Of a stretch of DNA of 64,000 bases, positions 12,001 to 21,738 are shown in pieces (the first letter of the stretch is position 1; every line of letters starts with the position of its first letter). Position numbers and translations under genes: made by a program. The stretch comes from Pterobdella sp. o SKG-2022 (lineage: Eukaryota; Annelida; Clitellata; Hirudinida; Piscicolidae), in assembly GCA_964035795.1 (NCBI GenBank), contig OZ038322.1:2948264-3012263 (forward strand). The letters are read 5' to 3'. The notes beneath the pieces were generated by a model. That model was given only the letters and a program-made list of their open reading frames with translations. It did not search any database and had not been told where the DNA came from.

Positions 12001-14734
12001 TGGTTGTTGATATACTGTAGGTCATGTTGTTTACATCTGTTTGAAACTTCCAAGGCCCGGTTCGCCACAATTTTAAGATGGTTGGCTAATTCCATACCCC
12101 TATATTATCGCACTGTTTTCCCGTTGTAGTTGTCAGGGTACCCAACGGTTCTCTCAGTACAGTTTTGGGTTCTCTTTTGCCAAGGAAAACTTCCTTGTCC
12201 ACTAGGCAACAATCGAGAAGGTTGAATTCATTCACCCAGTGGCTATTTCTATTAGTGTTTGCAGCATCGTCATCATCAGCATCATCATATTTGAAACTCT
12301 TCATTTGAGTACAAAGGTAGCACTTCAGCTAGTCAGTGTTGGAGTATTTGGAAAAATTTCTCTACCATATATGTGAAAAACTTGTATCTTTATGTTTAAC
12401 GATATTGTTAGATGTCTCGCGAAAAGCTTTTAACTTATAAACTACGCAAGGCCACGTTTCTTAGTTAATGTATTTGATACATGCTTTAAAAATAATATAC
12501 TGAAAATTTTTCTATTAATTTTCAGATAGCAGACTTTGGCTTCTCCAAGAGGTCGAAGAAAGCCACCTTGACACTCTGCGGCACTCCAGACTACCTGGCT
12601 CCAGAGATGATTTTGTCGAAGGTATCCCAAGCGTATTAAAATCATCTTTGTCTATATTTTCAGTGTTGAGTTTCACAAATTGTGAATAATGTTTCAAATT
12701 CTGCATTTACTTATTCGATTCAATGAAGTTATAGGGATAAATGCTGCTTGATCATCTAAAATGAATTTGTGAAAATTTTTTTTATATGAATTTTTGTACT
12801 CAAGGTGAAAAACCCTGTAAACTCAAATTCTTGATCATTCTGATGATGAGTAATATTTTAGAACACTAGTTAGTTTATTAAAATACGAAGCTTTTCGATA
12901 TCATCTTAACATTTTCATGTATGAGAAACAGTTTTATTAATATTACTATGGAAACATAACTAAAATATTACTCACTTTATAACTTTAGTAATATTTTTTT
13001 GCAATAATTTCGATATTTAGAATTAACTTTTAACAATTTTATCTGTTTTCATAGTAATATCAATATAACTGTTTCTCATATTTGAAAATGTTACGTTGAT
13101 AACGAAAAGCTTGGTATCTTAATAAACTAACTAATGTTCTGAAATATTACGTATTTTATTAAAGGCTTTTGAAAAAAATCATTTTGATGATGATTGCCAA
13201 AAACACTCGAGGTTTCAGTTTAAAATGGCATGACTACTCGTCCGCCAAAAAAACAATACTAGTGCAATTGGGTCATCATAACGCATAAAATTTGAAATAA
13301 ACATTAAAATATTAATTTATTATTTATAATATATGTACCTACATTGTTTATCTACTAAATGTCTGCATTTTATCTGAATTTTCTTATAAATAGCGTCAAA
13401 AATTTAGTTCTATTAGGCAGAGAGCTTGCAGTCTATCGGCACACAAGTAATATTCAGAAAAAAACAATGATCTTGCAATAACTTTAATTTCTATTAAAAC
13501 CCTTCATTTATGTTCCCATAAGAATATAAATAAAACTGAATTTTTTAAAAATAATATACTAATGAATTATGTCAAAGTTGAATTTGTCGAAAATTTTATT
13601 TTTTTTGTAAAAAATAAATGTATCTAATTTTCCTCATTTTGGCGATAAAAATAAAGAATTGAATTTTTTAAAAAAAGATACATAAAATGTCTCTAAAAAA
13701 TGTTTGTTTTTCTAGTGCTTTTGGGTTACATAACGCTTAAAATTTGAAATAAACATTAAAATATTAATTTTAACAAAAACTTTGGAAAAAACAAGGTTAA
13801 ATTAATATTTTGATGTTTATTTCAAATTTTATGCGTTAGGATGACCCAATAGCGTTAATATTGTTTTTCTTGCGGACTGCCGTTTAAAATTGTGACTTGT
13901 AGGACCTCAATTGATTCTGTGTTAGACTGTCTTTTAGATGTGTTAAATCGGACACTAGCTATTATTTTTATGGGGAAAATCATCAATTTCAAAATTGTAT
14001 TACTGTTTTTAAAAATATTACTATGTTCACTAACAACTCCAACGACAAATCTGCTTCAATTTCACGATGCAGGGTTACTCGAAGGCCGTGGATTGGTGGG
14101 CGTTGGGCATACTCATCTATGAGATGGTGGCTGGCTTCACTCCTTTCTACTCCAACAAACAAATCAAATGCTATGAAAAAATAGTCTCTGGATCGGTTTG
14201 TAAACATTTAAAAAACTGTTTTTTCAATGTTTTCTTATTCCTAGTTTGCATTCAGTTCGCAAATTAGCCTTGTTACATAAAAATTTATTTTCCAACAATT
14301 TTCAAATGGAAGGTTGAAAAATTTGTTTAAATTACATTTAGTTTATCAATAAATTATTTGAATCTACAGTTCAGCGTTTCTAAAAGTTTCAGTAAAGAAT
14401 TGGCAGACTTGTTGAAGAATCTTTTAAAAGTTGATGTGACCCAACGCTTGGGCAGTCTGAAGAATGGAGCGAATGACGTCAAACACCATCCCTGGTTTGC
14501 CGATTTGGATTGGCTTGAAATCTTCAACAAAAAAGTAACATATTTTAGTTAAAAATAATGTGAAGGTTTTCAAAAAGACCCACTTTGAATTCATGCTAGG
14601 TGCCACCTCCTTACATACCCACAATCAGAGGCATGTACGACACCACCCATTTTGACGAATATGAAGAGATCAATACGAAGGAACGTAAACAACAAACTGA
14701 TTACAACTATGAAAAACTGTTCGAAAACTTTTAA
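5378..14734 (+). CDS. PRKX: PKA-family serine/threonine kinase, PRKX/PKA-C3-like, 8 exons
   Basis: Exons: 5378-5500, 6433-6531, 6666-6748, 7167-7293, 12526-12621, 14073-14195, 14370-14534 and 14600-14734. All phases agree and the product is 316 aa. Visible kinase features are the glycine loop GTGSFG (13-18), AIK lysine K35, the alpha-C glutamate in SEKRIL (E54), the catalytic loop YRDLKPEN (127-134), DFG (147-149), an activation-loop threonine in TLCGTP (T160), APE (169-171) and a C-terminal FENF matching the FxxF motif of PKA-type kinases. [10 protein letters not shown] in exon 7 resembles PRKX more than classical PKA-C. The family phosphorylates Ser/Thr in basic contexts under cAMP control through regulatory subunits. 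The start is the first Met before the kinase core. The N-terminus is shorter than in PKA-C (about 350 aa), so an upstream exon may be missing. Intron 4 (5.2 kb) carries an antisense LINE. Confidence 0.92.
6018..6052. repeat. (AT)n microsatellite
   Basis: An uninterrupted TA/AT dinucleotide run inside the first kinase intron. Confidence 0.95.
7320..7900. repeat. two-copy direct repeat of about 300 bp
   Basis: The second copy follows the first at an offset of about 300 bases. CTTGTCTACTC occurs at about 7374 and 7676, and GCTGACAGTATACGCTGA at about 7469 and 7769. Both copies carry a CATCAT-rich microsatellite. A partial third echo (CTAGAGCCCACACACTCCACAT) lies near 8065. The repeat lies just past the 3' end of the antisense LINE, so it may be part of that element's 3' region. 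Confidence 0.75.
8019..11440 (-). mobile_element. antisense LINE in kinase intron 4 (endonuclease, RT, C-terminal zinc fingers), frameshifted
   Basis: Reading the minus strand from 11407: the AP-type endonuclease starts [18 protein letters not shown], and [10 protein letters not shown] with a later WYELDG segment continues it near 10960. RT blocks follow at 10306-9632 ([20 protein letters not shown]), 9716-9444 ([25 protein letters not shown]) and 9442-9020 ([16 protein letters not shown]). The catalytic motif has decayed to FTGDTT. The thumb and C-terminal block lies at 9027-8527. The extreme C-terminus (8339-8019) has two Cys/His finger-like units, [10 protein letters not shown]...H...H and CRRIF...H...C. 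Several frameshifts mean it is inactive. It lies antisense to the host transcript. Confidence 0.85.
11441..12305 (-). repeat. TTG-rich imperfect repeats at the 5' side of the antisense LINE
   Basis: About 11560-12050 is dominated by degenerate units such as TTGTTGAGATGTTGTTG, with a CATCAT stretch near 12265. Read on the minus strand it gives an Asn/Gln-rich frame (11688-12095), which I take to be low-complexity translation, not a protein. It lies immediately 5' of the LINE endonuclease and probably belongs to the element. Confidence 0.6.
12850..13150. mobile_element. inverted-repeat (MITE-like) element 1, about 300 bp
   Basis: The two ends are inverted copies about 105 bases long and roughly 85% identical by eye. 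The left arm begins GTAATATTTTAGAACAC at 12850; the right arm, on the complement, begins GTAATATTTCAGAACAT from 13150. Both contain TTAGTTAGTTTATTA and TATGAGAAACAG. There is no coding capacity. I could not see a certain target-site duplication. It lies in kinase intron 5. Confidence 0.75.
13218..13893. mobile_element. inverted-repeat (MITE-like) element 2, with an internal extra arm
   Basis: The left arm (about 13218-13322) and right arm (about 13800-13893, inverted) share ATTGGGTCATC, ATAACGCATAAAATTTGAAA and an AAACATTAAAATATTAATT-type block. A third, direct-orientation copy of this core sits at about 13721-13782, which points to nesting or internal duplication. It is noncoding and lies about 70 bp from element 1 in the same kinase intron. 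Confidence 0.7.
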
Positions 14735-15298
14735 ATTTTTTTTTTCAATTTCTAAGCCTTATTATCACACAAAAATGAAGCTTCAGAATCAAATTTCAAA
14801 GTTTGGTTTCAATTTTTGATCTCATCGTCAATATTGCTTGATGTACGTAAGTATGTAATCATAAAATTGAACCAAACTGTTGGCTTGAAAGCATGCTTCC
14901 TAACTCATGTACAACCTTCAAATGGCTTGTGACACGCATTCTTCATTCTTACGCAAAAAATCATTTCAATTCGAAATTTCCATTGAAAGCTTACAAGTAT
15001 ATTTGTGATTATTTTATAAGGCTTTTTTTAATATGTCTCTCAAATTTAAAAGTTTAAACTTTGATAAATTTAAAAAAAAAAGACAGTTTCTAAACCATAT
15101 TTTATGATGGAATTGCAGTATAATTTATTATCATCATTATATTCCAATGTATTTTTCATAAAAAAACAAAAATTTCTTGAAAATTGATAGAAAATGCAGT
15201 TTGAAAGATGTATTATTAAGTAAATTTGACGACTGAAACATTGCAAGAATTTTAAAGGACTTCAACTAATTTGGAGTCAAACATCTAGTCTGATAGTT
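14735..15298. other. 3' flank of the kinase, AT-rich
   Basis: No coding signal is visible. The kinase 3' UTR must begin here; no canonical polyadenylation site stood out clearly. Confidence 0.5.
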
Positions 15299-15448
15299 AT
15301 GCCAACTGAGTCAGCCGACCACCTTTCGGAAGCTTTTCGTTTTTCACGTCGTTTGCTTTTTTTGAAGCGGATGTTTAAACATGTTTTATCAAAGCATGAT
15401 TTCAAAACAATTGAAAATCAAAAAAAGAAAAAGTTGGAAAACCTTTAA
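15299..15448 (+). other. short GC-richer open frame, unknown (49 aa)
   Basis: The frame begins MPTESADHLSEAFRFSRR and ends KKKLENL. Its first 70 bases are clearly more GC-rich than the flanks. I do not recognise it and see no splice partner. It may be a transposon remnant or chance. Confidence 0.2.
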
Positions 15449-16389
15449 ATACTTGGCATGCTATGATGAGTTTTTAATAGTTTCAAAATTTTTGTACAAC
15501 AAATATGATAATACAGGGAGTGAAAAAGTAGAAGCAATTTTTCAGTTGACGGTAAAAATGAAAAAAAAATATATTGCAAAATTTTTTCTAGACATTCATG
15601 TTTTGTATTTAAATCTTAAATTTTTGCGTTTTCAAACAAGTTTATAGCCAAAAATTAAATTTTTAAACTTTCAGCGATGGAATAAGTTTTGAGCCGCTTA
15701 AAAAAAAATCTTATATAAAATTATTTTTAGAATTTTGATTACTTGAAGTAATGTGAAATTAAATACACTCAAAATCGTCTTATAAGGTTTGGGAGAGAAA
15801 AAAAAACTAAAGCACTTTTTCAAACTAGTGAAAATGAGATTTTTAACACTTCAAGAGTTGTTCTTTAAAAGGGTTTTATGGTTCCATATCTTTTTTTCAT
15901 TGTAATGCATTATAAAGATGCCTATAAATGGTAAAAAAACGTGCTTTTATTTTCAATCCAAAAAAGGCTTTGATATCGAGCCGGAATTGTAACTGCTTTT
16001 GATCATGGAGCAATATGAACCTCATGTGTTAAAAATAGCTTGAGCCAAAAAGTTTTTAAGCCGAGATATAACTGAAGCTGCAAGAAATGGATTATATGTA
16101 ATACCAAAAATACTACAATGATGAGGCTTAATGAAAAAATAATAAATTACATAAAATCTCCTAGAGGTATTTCTATTGAAAGGTCGACAATTTCACATAC
16201 TTGGGTGCTTGGATGAAATGCTGTAAACATGACGTCAAAGCTTGAAAGGCACTAGCTAGGATGGCCTGTGGCCAACTCAAAATATTTAAAAATTGATAAG
16301 GAAAAAAAAAGCTGTATTAGATTGTTTTTGGGGACAGTTGAGCCTGTCCACGCTTCATAATTCGGAAACCTATTCTATATCTTCCGCTT
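15449..16389. other. AT-rich spacer
   Basis: No supported gene. A 12-base-scale AT-rich texture with homopolymer runs continues up to the LINE fragment beginning near 16390. Confidence 0.4.
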
Positions 16390-16640
16390 CAAAAATTCCC
16401 TAGATGGGGCTCATACCAGAATGCTTAGAATGGCTTTAAATATATTTTGCAAGCAGCACATGACGACTGAAATTTTATAGCAATTTTTCAAAAATTATTA
16501 CAGAAAACTGCCAAATCAAAGCACGCAGAGTGAGACTTGCCAGTCATTGTGTAAGCCTTTGAGAGAAGGTGGCTTCGAAGTTCGCTCGCTGGCAACCGAT
16601 CGTAAGAAACCGAAAAAGACGGGAAACATCAGTCATTTTT
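16390..16640 (+). pseudogene. LINE post-RT fragment
   Basis: The plus strand reads LDGAHTRMLRMALNIF. A frame-shifted segment follows with KARRVRLASHCVSL, a stop, then EKVASKFARWQP. This resembles the LRMALN...R-RR-RLAGHC...LLW-P block that follows the RT domain in many animal LINEs. It is short and broken by a frameshift and stops. Confidence 0.65.
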
Positions 16641-16862
16641 TTTCAAAAAAAAAAAGTGTATTTAGGAAAAATTCTCAAAATTCTAAGATAATTCCGAATA
16701 GTTTTAATTAATTAAGTTTAAAAAAAAATGTATTTAAATATTCATTATTGTCATAAATTAACGTAAAATATTATAATTATTATTATTATCATTATTAAGA
16801 TTTTTAAAGCACACAGTTATCAATTCAAGGTTGTTTCAGAGGCGCTCAAGGTTTGTAAGAGA

Positions 16863-17335
16863 TTATGACTGGGGTTGTTTATGGTATAAGTGAGTTTTCA
16901 AAAGTTTGCGAAAGCTCATGAAAGAAAGCGATGAATGCAAGTAAGAAGGAAGAAAACTCCACAGACGTGGAGCCTGGTGAGAGAAAGAGCGACTAGTAAA
17001 AAAGCTTGAAGAAACAGGTTGATGAAGCTGGGGACCAGAGTGCAAGGACCTGAGTGGTTGACGTGTGTGTCTAATAGACAAAAGATCAAAAAGATAAGCA
17101 GATTGTTCAAGCTTGAGAGTGCAGGCAACGAGCCAAAGTAATTTAAACTTGCATCTTTGGGAGACAGGTAGCCGATGCAAACAATCGAGACAGTCACTGG
17201 AAAAGCTGAAATAATTAGCTTGAGAAACCCTCTTGGCCACGTGGTTTTGGAGGACTTGAAGTTTGCATGAAAGATAGCTTGGCTGCCCGCAAAGGAGAAA
17301 ATTATAGTAGTCCAATCTGGAAAAAACTAGTGAGA
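16863..17335 (-). pseudogene. CR1/L2-like LINE 3' ORF end (about 150 codons open)
   Basis: The minus strand reads DYYNFLLCGQPSYLSCKLQ, then LHRLPVSQRCKFKLL, then HQAPRLWSFLPSYLHSS and a final SFRKLLKTHLY. This order (LDYCNSLL-type, LHWLPV-type, APRLWNSLP-type, FK-LKT-L) is the standard C-terminus of CR1/L2 LINE RT proteins. The frame is open for 150 codons to its stop, so this copy is fairly young. The rest of the RT is absent. It ends about 60 bases before the small gene at 17397. Confidence 0.88.
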
Positions 17336-17396
17336 TAGTTTTTATTGTTATTAGTTATCCAGCGCACAGCAAATTATTTGAGCGTTACCACGAACA

Positions 17397-17877
17397 ATGG
17401 CTAATGACAAACTTTCGGACAGCCATTCAGATTCTCTGGGCTCATCTTCAGCCTCAGATATGAGATTTCCCAATGGAAATCTTCATCCTAAAAGTCGGTC
17501 TGAGGAAGGAAAGGAAAAGATTTATGTTTTGAAGTCGGTTGCCTATACATATTTCAATTTGTAAGAATATTAAAAATTAGCAATGTTAAATTTGATATAA
17601 ATGAAATTTGTTTAAAAATTTGACAGTTTCACTGCAGTTACAAACATATATAATAATAATTACATACACTCCTCCCAAGCGGTCACAAATGAGTAGAGGA
17701 TATTGGTGCATAAAGACAATGTAAAGAGATTAGCCTCAATTGTGAAACAAAAAGTATTTATTTTGAAGCAGTAATTAAAATATTAGCGATTTGGATGACG
17801 CAAATAAAGACTTGACAGCCTGTGAAGTCGAACTTGTGAACACAATCTTCAATCGCTATGAGCCATTGGCTTACTAA
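17397..17877 (+). CDS. two-exon small protein, 84 aa, unknown function
   Basis: Exon 1 (17397-17560) begins MANDKLSDSHSDSLGSSS and ends VAYTYFN in phase 2 at a good GTAAGA donor. Exon 2 (17787-17877) follows a TTAG acceptor, restores the phase and reads DLDDANKDLTACEVELVN to RYEPLAY and TAA. Both pieces are more GC-rich than the intron and flanks and have codon-like composition. The N-terminal half is Ser-rich and hydrophilic; there is no signal peptide or membrane segment. I do not recognise a family, and both exons are short. Because the product is complete from Met to stop, a real small gene is likelier than a fragment of a larger one, though a skipped internal exon in the 226-base intron cannot be excluded. 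Confidence 0.6.
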
Positions 17878-18043
17878 TGATTAGAAGACAGAAAAAGTTT
17901 TGAGTGCTTTATATTCTATTCAAACTTGATTGAAAATAACATAAACGTTGTGATGTGGAAAGATGAAAGCGTTTTTAAACGTTTTTTTAGGAATAATATT
18001 ATAGATACCTTACAATGATAAACTGAAGTTTTTATAGATATAA

Positions 18044-18217
18044 TGTAATGGGGTATTTATAAAGCACTTTTCCTTATAGATCAAAGCACTTGCTACAAAT
18101 TTAATGTAGTGAAAACACACTGTGAAACAGGTGCTAATTGTTGGCCCACGCGAGATAGAACCTGGCAACTTTAGCTATTTAGTCTAATGCTCAACCACTG
18201 AGCTATAGGGGCCGACA
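18044..18217 (-). mobile_element. tRNA-derived SINE, copy 1
   Basis: On the minus strand, starting near 18217, the head reads like a tRNA with an A box (TAGCTCAGTGGTTGAGCA) and a B box-like AGGTTCTATCTC. A tRNA-unrelated body follows and ends in GCTTTATAAATACC and a CATTACATTA-type tail. It is about 85-90% similar to the copy at 29600-29782. Confidence 0.85.
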
Positions 18218-18219
18218 TA

Positions 18220-18400
18220 TAGATTTCTCTAAGGCTTTCAACCGCATTAACCTGAATAAGTTGTTAAAACTATTGAAGCTGAGTTTTCATGGAATCTTTT
18301 TGACTGAATGACTAGATCTTTTTTGAAAATGACAGGAACCAAAAGTGTTTATTTAAATGGGATTTTTTGCAGCCTTATCTCAAAAGTTTTTATTTATTGT
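18220..18400 (+). pseudogene. LINE RT fragment
   Basis: The plus strand reads DFSKAFNRINLNKLLK, an RT palm motif (DFSKAFD...), then degenerates through stops. It directly abuts the SINE on its left, so the SINE may have inserted into a longer LINE copy. Confidence 0.6.
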
Positions 18401-21400
18401 TTTAAAATAAACTCAAAAACGCTTTCTTAATATGTAATAAGTTTTATTATAAAATATTTTTCATAGTTAATAATTTTTTTAAAGCAACTGAATTTCATTT
18501 TTCAATTAATGAAGTTTGTAAAATCATTTGAAAATATTTTATGAAGCTTATTTCCAAATAATAAAGTTTTTTAAAATACTAACTTGAGAACAAGTGTAAG
18601 AAGGTGACACTCTAAACAATGTTCTTAACTTAAATTATAGTTTTTTTATTTGTAAATATTGATATAAAATATTAATAGACAATAATAATTTTGATGAAAG
18701 AATACTTCAAAGTGGAAAGATTCAAAACTCGATCAGATCAATAATGAGGATGACTTACGGGTAAGTTACTTGAGAAATATTGTAAGATTCGATATCTAAA
18801 CAAATATGAACTTTTCTCAATTCATATTATGCTTCGATTTGTTAATAGTTAAACTATTTTAGAAAATTCATGGGCTATAATTATGTACCTAATATTAACC
18901 GGTTGGGCCCAAAATTTAATTTTTCAGTAAAACTTTTGTTCCTATCTGAAAATAATCTTACAAACAAACAAAAACAGATTTTAATTTTGACAAAAAATAA
19001 GCGAGATACAGAGTGGTCTCATAGGACATCATTGGGCACAAATGGGCTTTGAAGCGCATAGCATTAGAGTAGTTTGAAGATTTTAATTTAATTTTATTTT
19101 ATTTTTAAAACCAAAATATAGAAATATTTCAAACTTATATATTTATACATAACTAAAATTTTTCAAAAAATTCTAAAAAATAATTTTTCCAAAATTATTG
19201 TGGATTTTTCACTGTTTGCTCTAATACCCAAATAACAGAAAACAAAATCTCACATGTCATAACAGAAAAAATCATCAATTTTTTCAAAATAAATATTTTC
19301 ATTCTTGTTTAAGATTATGATAAGAATAAATCCAAGCTACGCTCAAAATAACCGTGCATTTCTCCAAAATGTACGTGGTCTAGCGGTGCATGGCTTGTTT
19401 TGGCATCTTTTTTGTTCATTTCTAGTTATTATATGTCTTTGAAGATTGAAACGGGCATCTTTAGGAACTTGTTGAGGCCTTGAACAGATGTATCTTTTGA
19501 TTTTCTGTTGCCTAAATGCAGAGTTATTGAAGTAGTATGGGCTAACCGCTCTTCTAAATGTAATCAAATCCGTTTTTGAGCTTTTGCATCACTTTCCTCG
19601 TTTGACCAATTACAGATTATCTGTCATATCCAGTATTCTTATAAATACTGGCCACTACCATTTTTAGCCTTCATTGTTGTGGCATTTTTTTTTGCCCACC
19701 AATCGTGTTAATCTATATATATGATATATAAGATATAGGCGTCCATGCATAAATAAAATATATACTATGAAGGAAATGGGCTTAGCGGGTCTGGATGAAA
19801 TCAAGAAAAAAGAATAAAACAGAAAAGGGTGGAAGAAGCAAACGTTTATAAAATACATGACTAGGAATCCTCGAACAATATCAAAATAATTGATTTTTTT
19901 AACTATCAACTGTTTTTTGAAATAAATATATAATATATAACTTCCATTGACCCATCACAAACTATATTATATATCAACTTGTCATAATAGTCAAAAGCAC
20001 CTTCGAAAAACTATGTTTTCTAGGTAGGCTAGAACCTCTAATTCTTAATCGAGGTGATGTCAAACAACCAAATGGGCCTTCTATTTCCCACCTAAAAACT
20101 GGTAAATTCCTCGTCTGGTCTAGCTTTGACTTTAATATTTTAATGTAGAAACTTAAACTTTAAAATCATCAACTAAGCATGCTAACGTTTTATGATACTT
20201 ATCGAAAATTATAGCCTTTTTTCTAAATAAATGTATGAATCCTCAATTAATGTTTTTAAAGTTTAATTGCTATAAAAAACATACATAAGATGTCTCTGAA
20301 AAATGTAGAAACTTAATTAGTTATCAAATTTCAGAGTCTTCAATGATATTTTCCTTTTTTGATCAGAATCACTTTGCACGTTTTGGCGATAAAAAACAGA
20401 AATGAAAATATTTTATGAATACTTTTCTAGAGTTTTTTTGTAAACTTGACTTTTATCAATAAAACTTCAAATTCCAAAAATTTATAAGAACACGTAGAGA
20501 AAACTTTCATTGAGCTAAAATTTTCAGCAAGGGAAACCTTGTCATAATTCATTAGTTTAGTTAAACCTTTGATTGTATGTTTCAAAGCAGTTGAATATAG
20601 GATAATGTATTAAAAATGAAGTTATTGACAAAAGAGTAGGTGATCACTAAGACATAAAATTTTTGTTATGCTTGATTGATCTTATCTGCAACTAGTATTC
20701 ACTCAAGTTGATAATTCATTGGAAATTATTGAGTTGTGAGCCTGGTAGAGCATCTTTGAGCAACGAAAGTAAACAGAGCTTTAAAAACCACTGAAATTTC
20801 AAAAATAAATTTTCAAATATCCTTCTAGCTTTTTAAAAAATAGTTATTAAATTTTCTTTTAATAACATTTAAATTTGTATTATTACTATGCCAATTTTAT
20901 TCTCAAAAGCTTTATTCAGAATTTTCTCATTTTGGAACTAAGTGGGCTGGATTCCATTGTAGCGATGGCTTCATATATTAGAATTGAATTGTGAACAAAC
21001 GTCTCTTATACTACTCTAAATGAACGCCTTAAATGCGATTATAAGCCCCAAACAGTAGCTCTCAATAAAGGCCAAACGCAAATAATAATAATAGACGTAA
21101 TAATTGAAATAAATTCAAAAATTTATCGTGAAAATAAATATTTCAGATCATTTTCATCACAAGATATCTATTCAAAACACGTTTCAATTGTAGATATTGA
21201 TAATGTCATCTTTGAGTTTAACTTTTCAATAACCCTCCTCTTAATATTTATCAAATTTTTATTTTATAAAGTAAATTTTTAAAAAAGTGACTGGAAAGGA
21301 TTGAGAAGATTGAAAAATTTCACCCATTAATAATCTTCATGACGTAATGCAGTGTTGTGCCTTCTTCAGTTGTATTGATTTTTTTGTTAAAGGCTTTTAT

Positions 21401-21738
21401 GTGACAATGCGCTAGTTTGCTCCCTTTGAGGTAACAAAGCTGTATAAACGAGTGTTTATTCAATTTTGTCATGAAAGTTTACAGACATTTACAACTACTA
21501 TCAAGTAAATTTTAAAGTCTTAAAGTTTCACATTAACTGACTATAGTTTGAATAGGTAGTAATTTATTTTTCTTAATTCTCTAAGATAATTAATCTCAAA
21601 TAATTTAAAATTGTTTTAATATTTTTTCAAAAGTTGAATAAATAAAATTTTTCAAGATCTACTGAAGTTTCTCTCAATTAATTACTGAAAATTAGTTTTA
21701 AGAGAGACTTTTTCACAACCCCTGTATAACCATTTGTG
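18401..21738. other. gene-poor AT-rich interval with repeats
   Basis: No gene could be supported. About 20190-20310 belongs to a dispersed repeat family (see separate entry). A minus-strand frame at 19343-19567 is GC-richer than its surroundings and unidentified. AAT repeats lie near 21084. The promoter of the mucin-like gene probably lies at the right end, where CTGTATAAAC near 21440 is a possible TATA element. Confidence 0.45.
20190..20313. repeat. dispersed noncoding repeat, copy 1
   Basis: It shares a block starting ACTTATCGAAAATTATAG and including AAATGTATGAATCCTCAA with 60435-60512. Its right end, ACATACATAAGATGTCTCTG, resembles 40331-40362; the reverse complement of that end occurs near 60180. 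The end motif in opposite orientations suggests a terminal inverted repeat element. Confidence 0.6.

Noticed and set aside
11688..12095. 135-codon Asn/Gln-rich frame
   Set aside because: It is a translation of TTG/CAA-type low-complexity repeats, so length is not evidence of a protein.
15881..16260. Possible mariner transposase remnant
   Set aside because: No D,D motif or terminal repeats could be read; the stretch is too broken to support.
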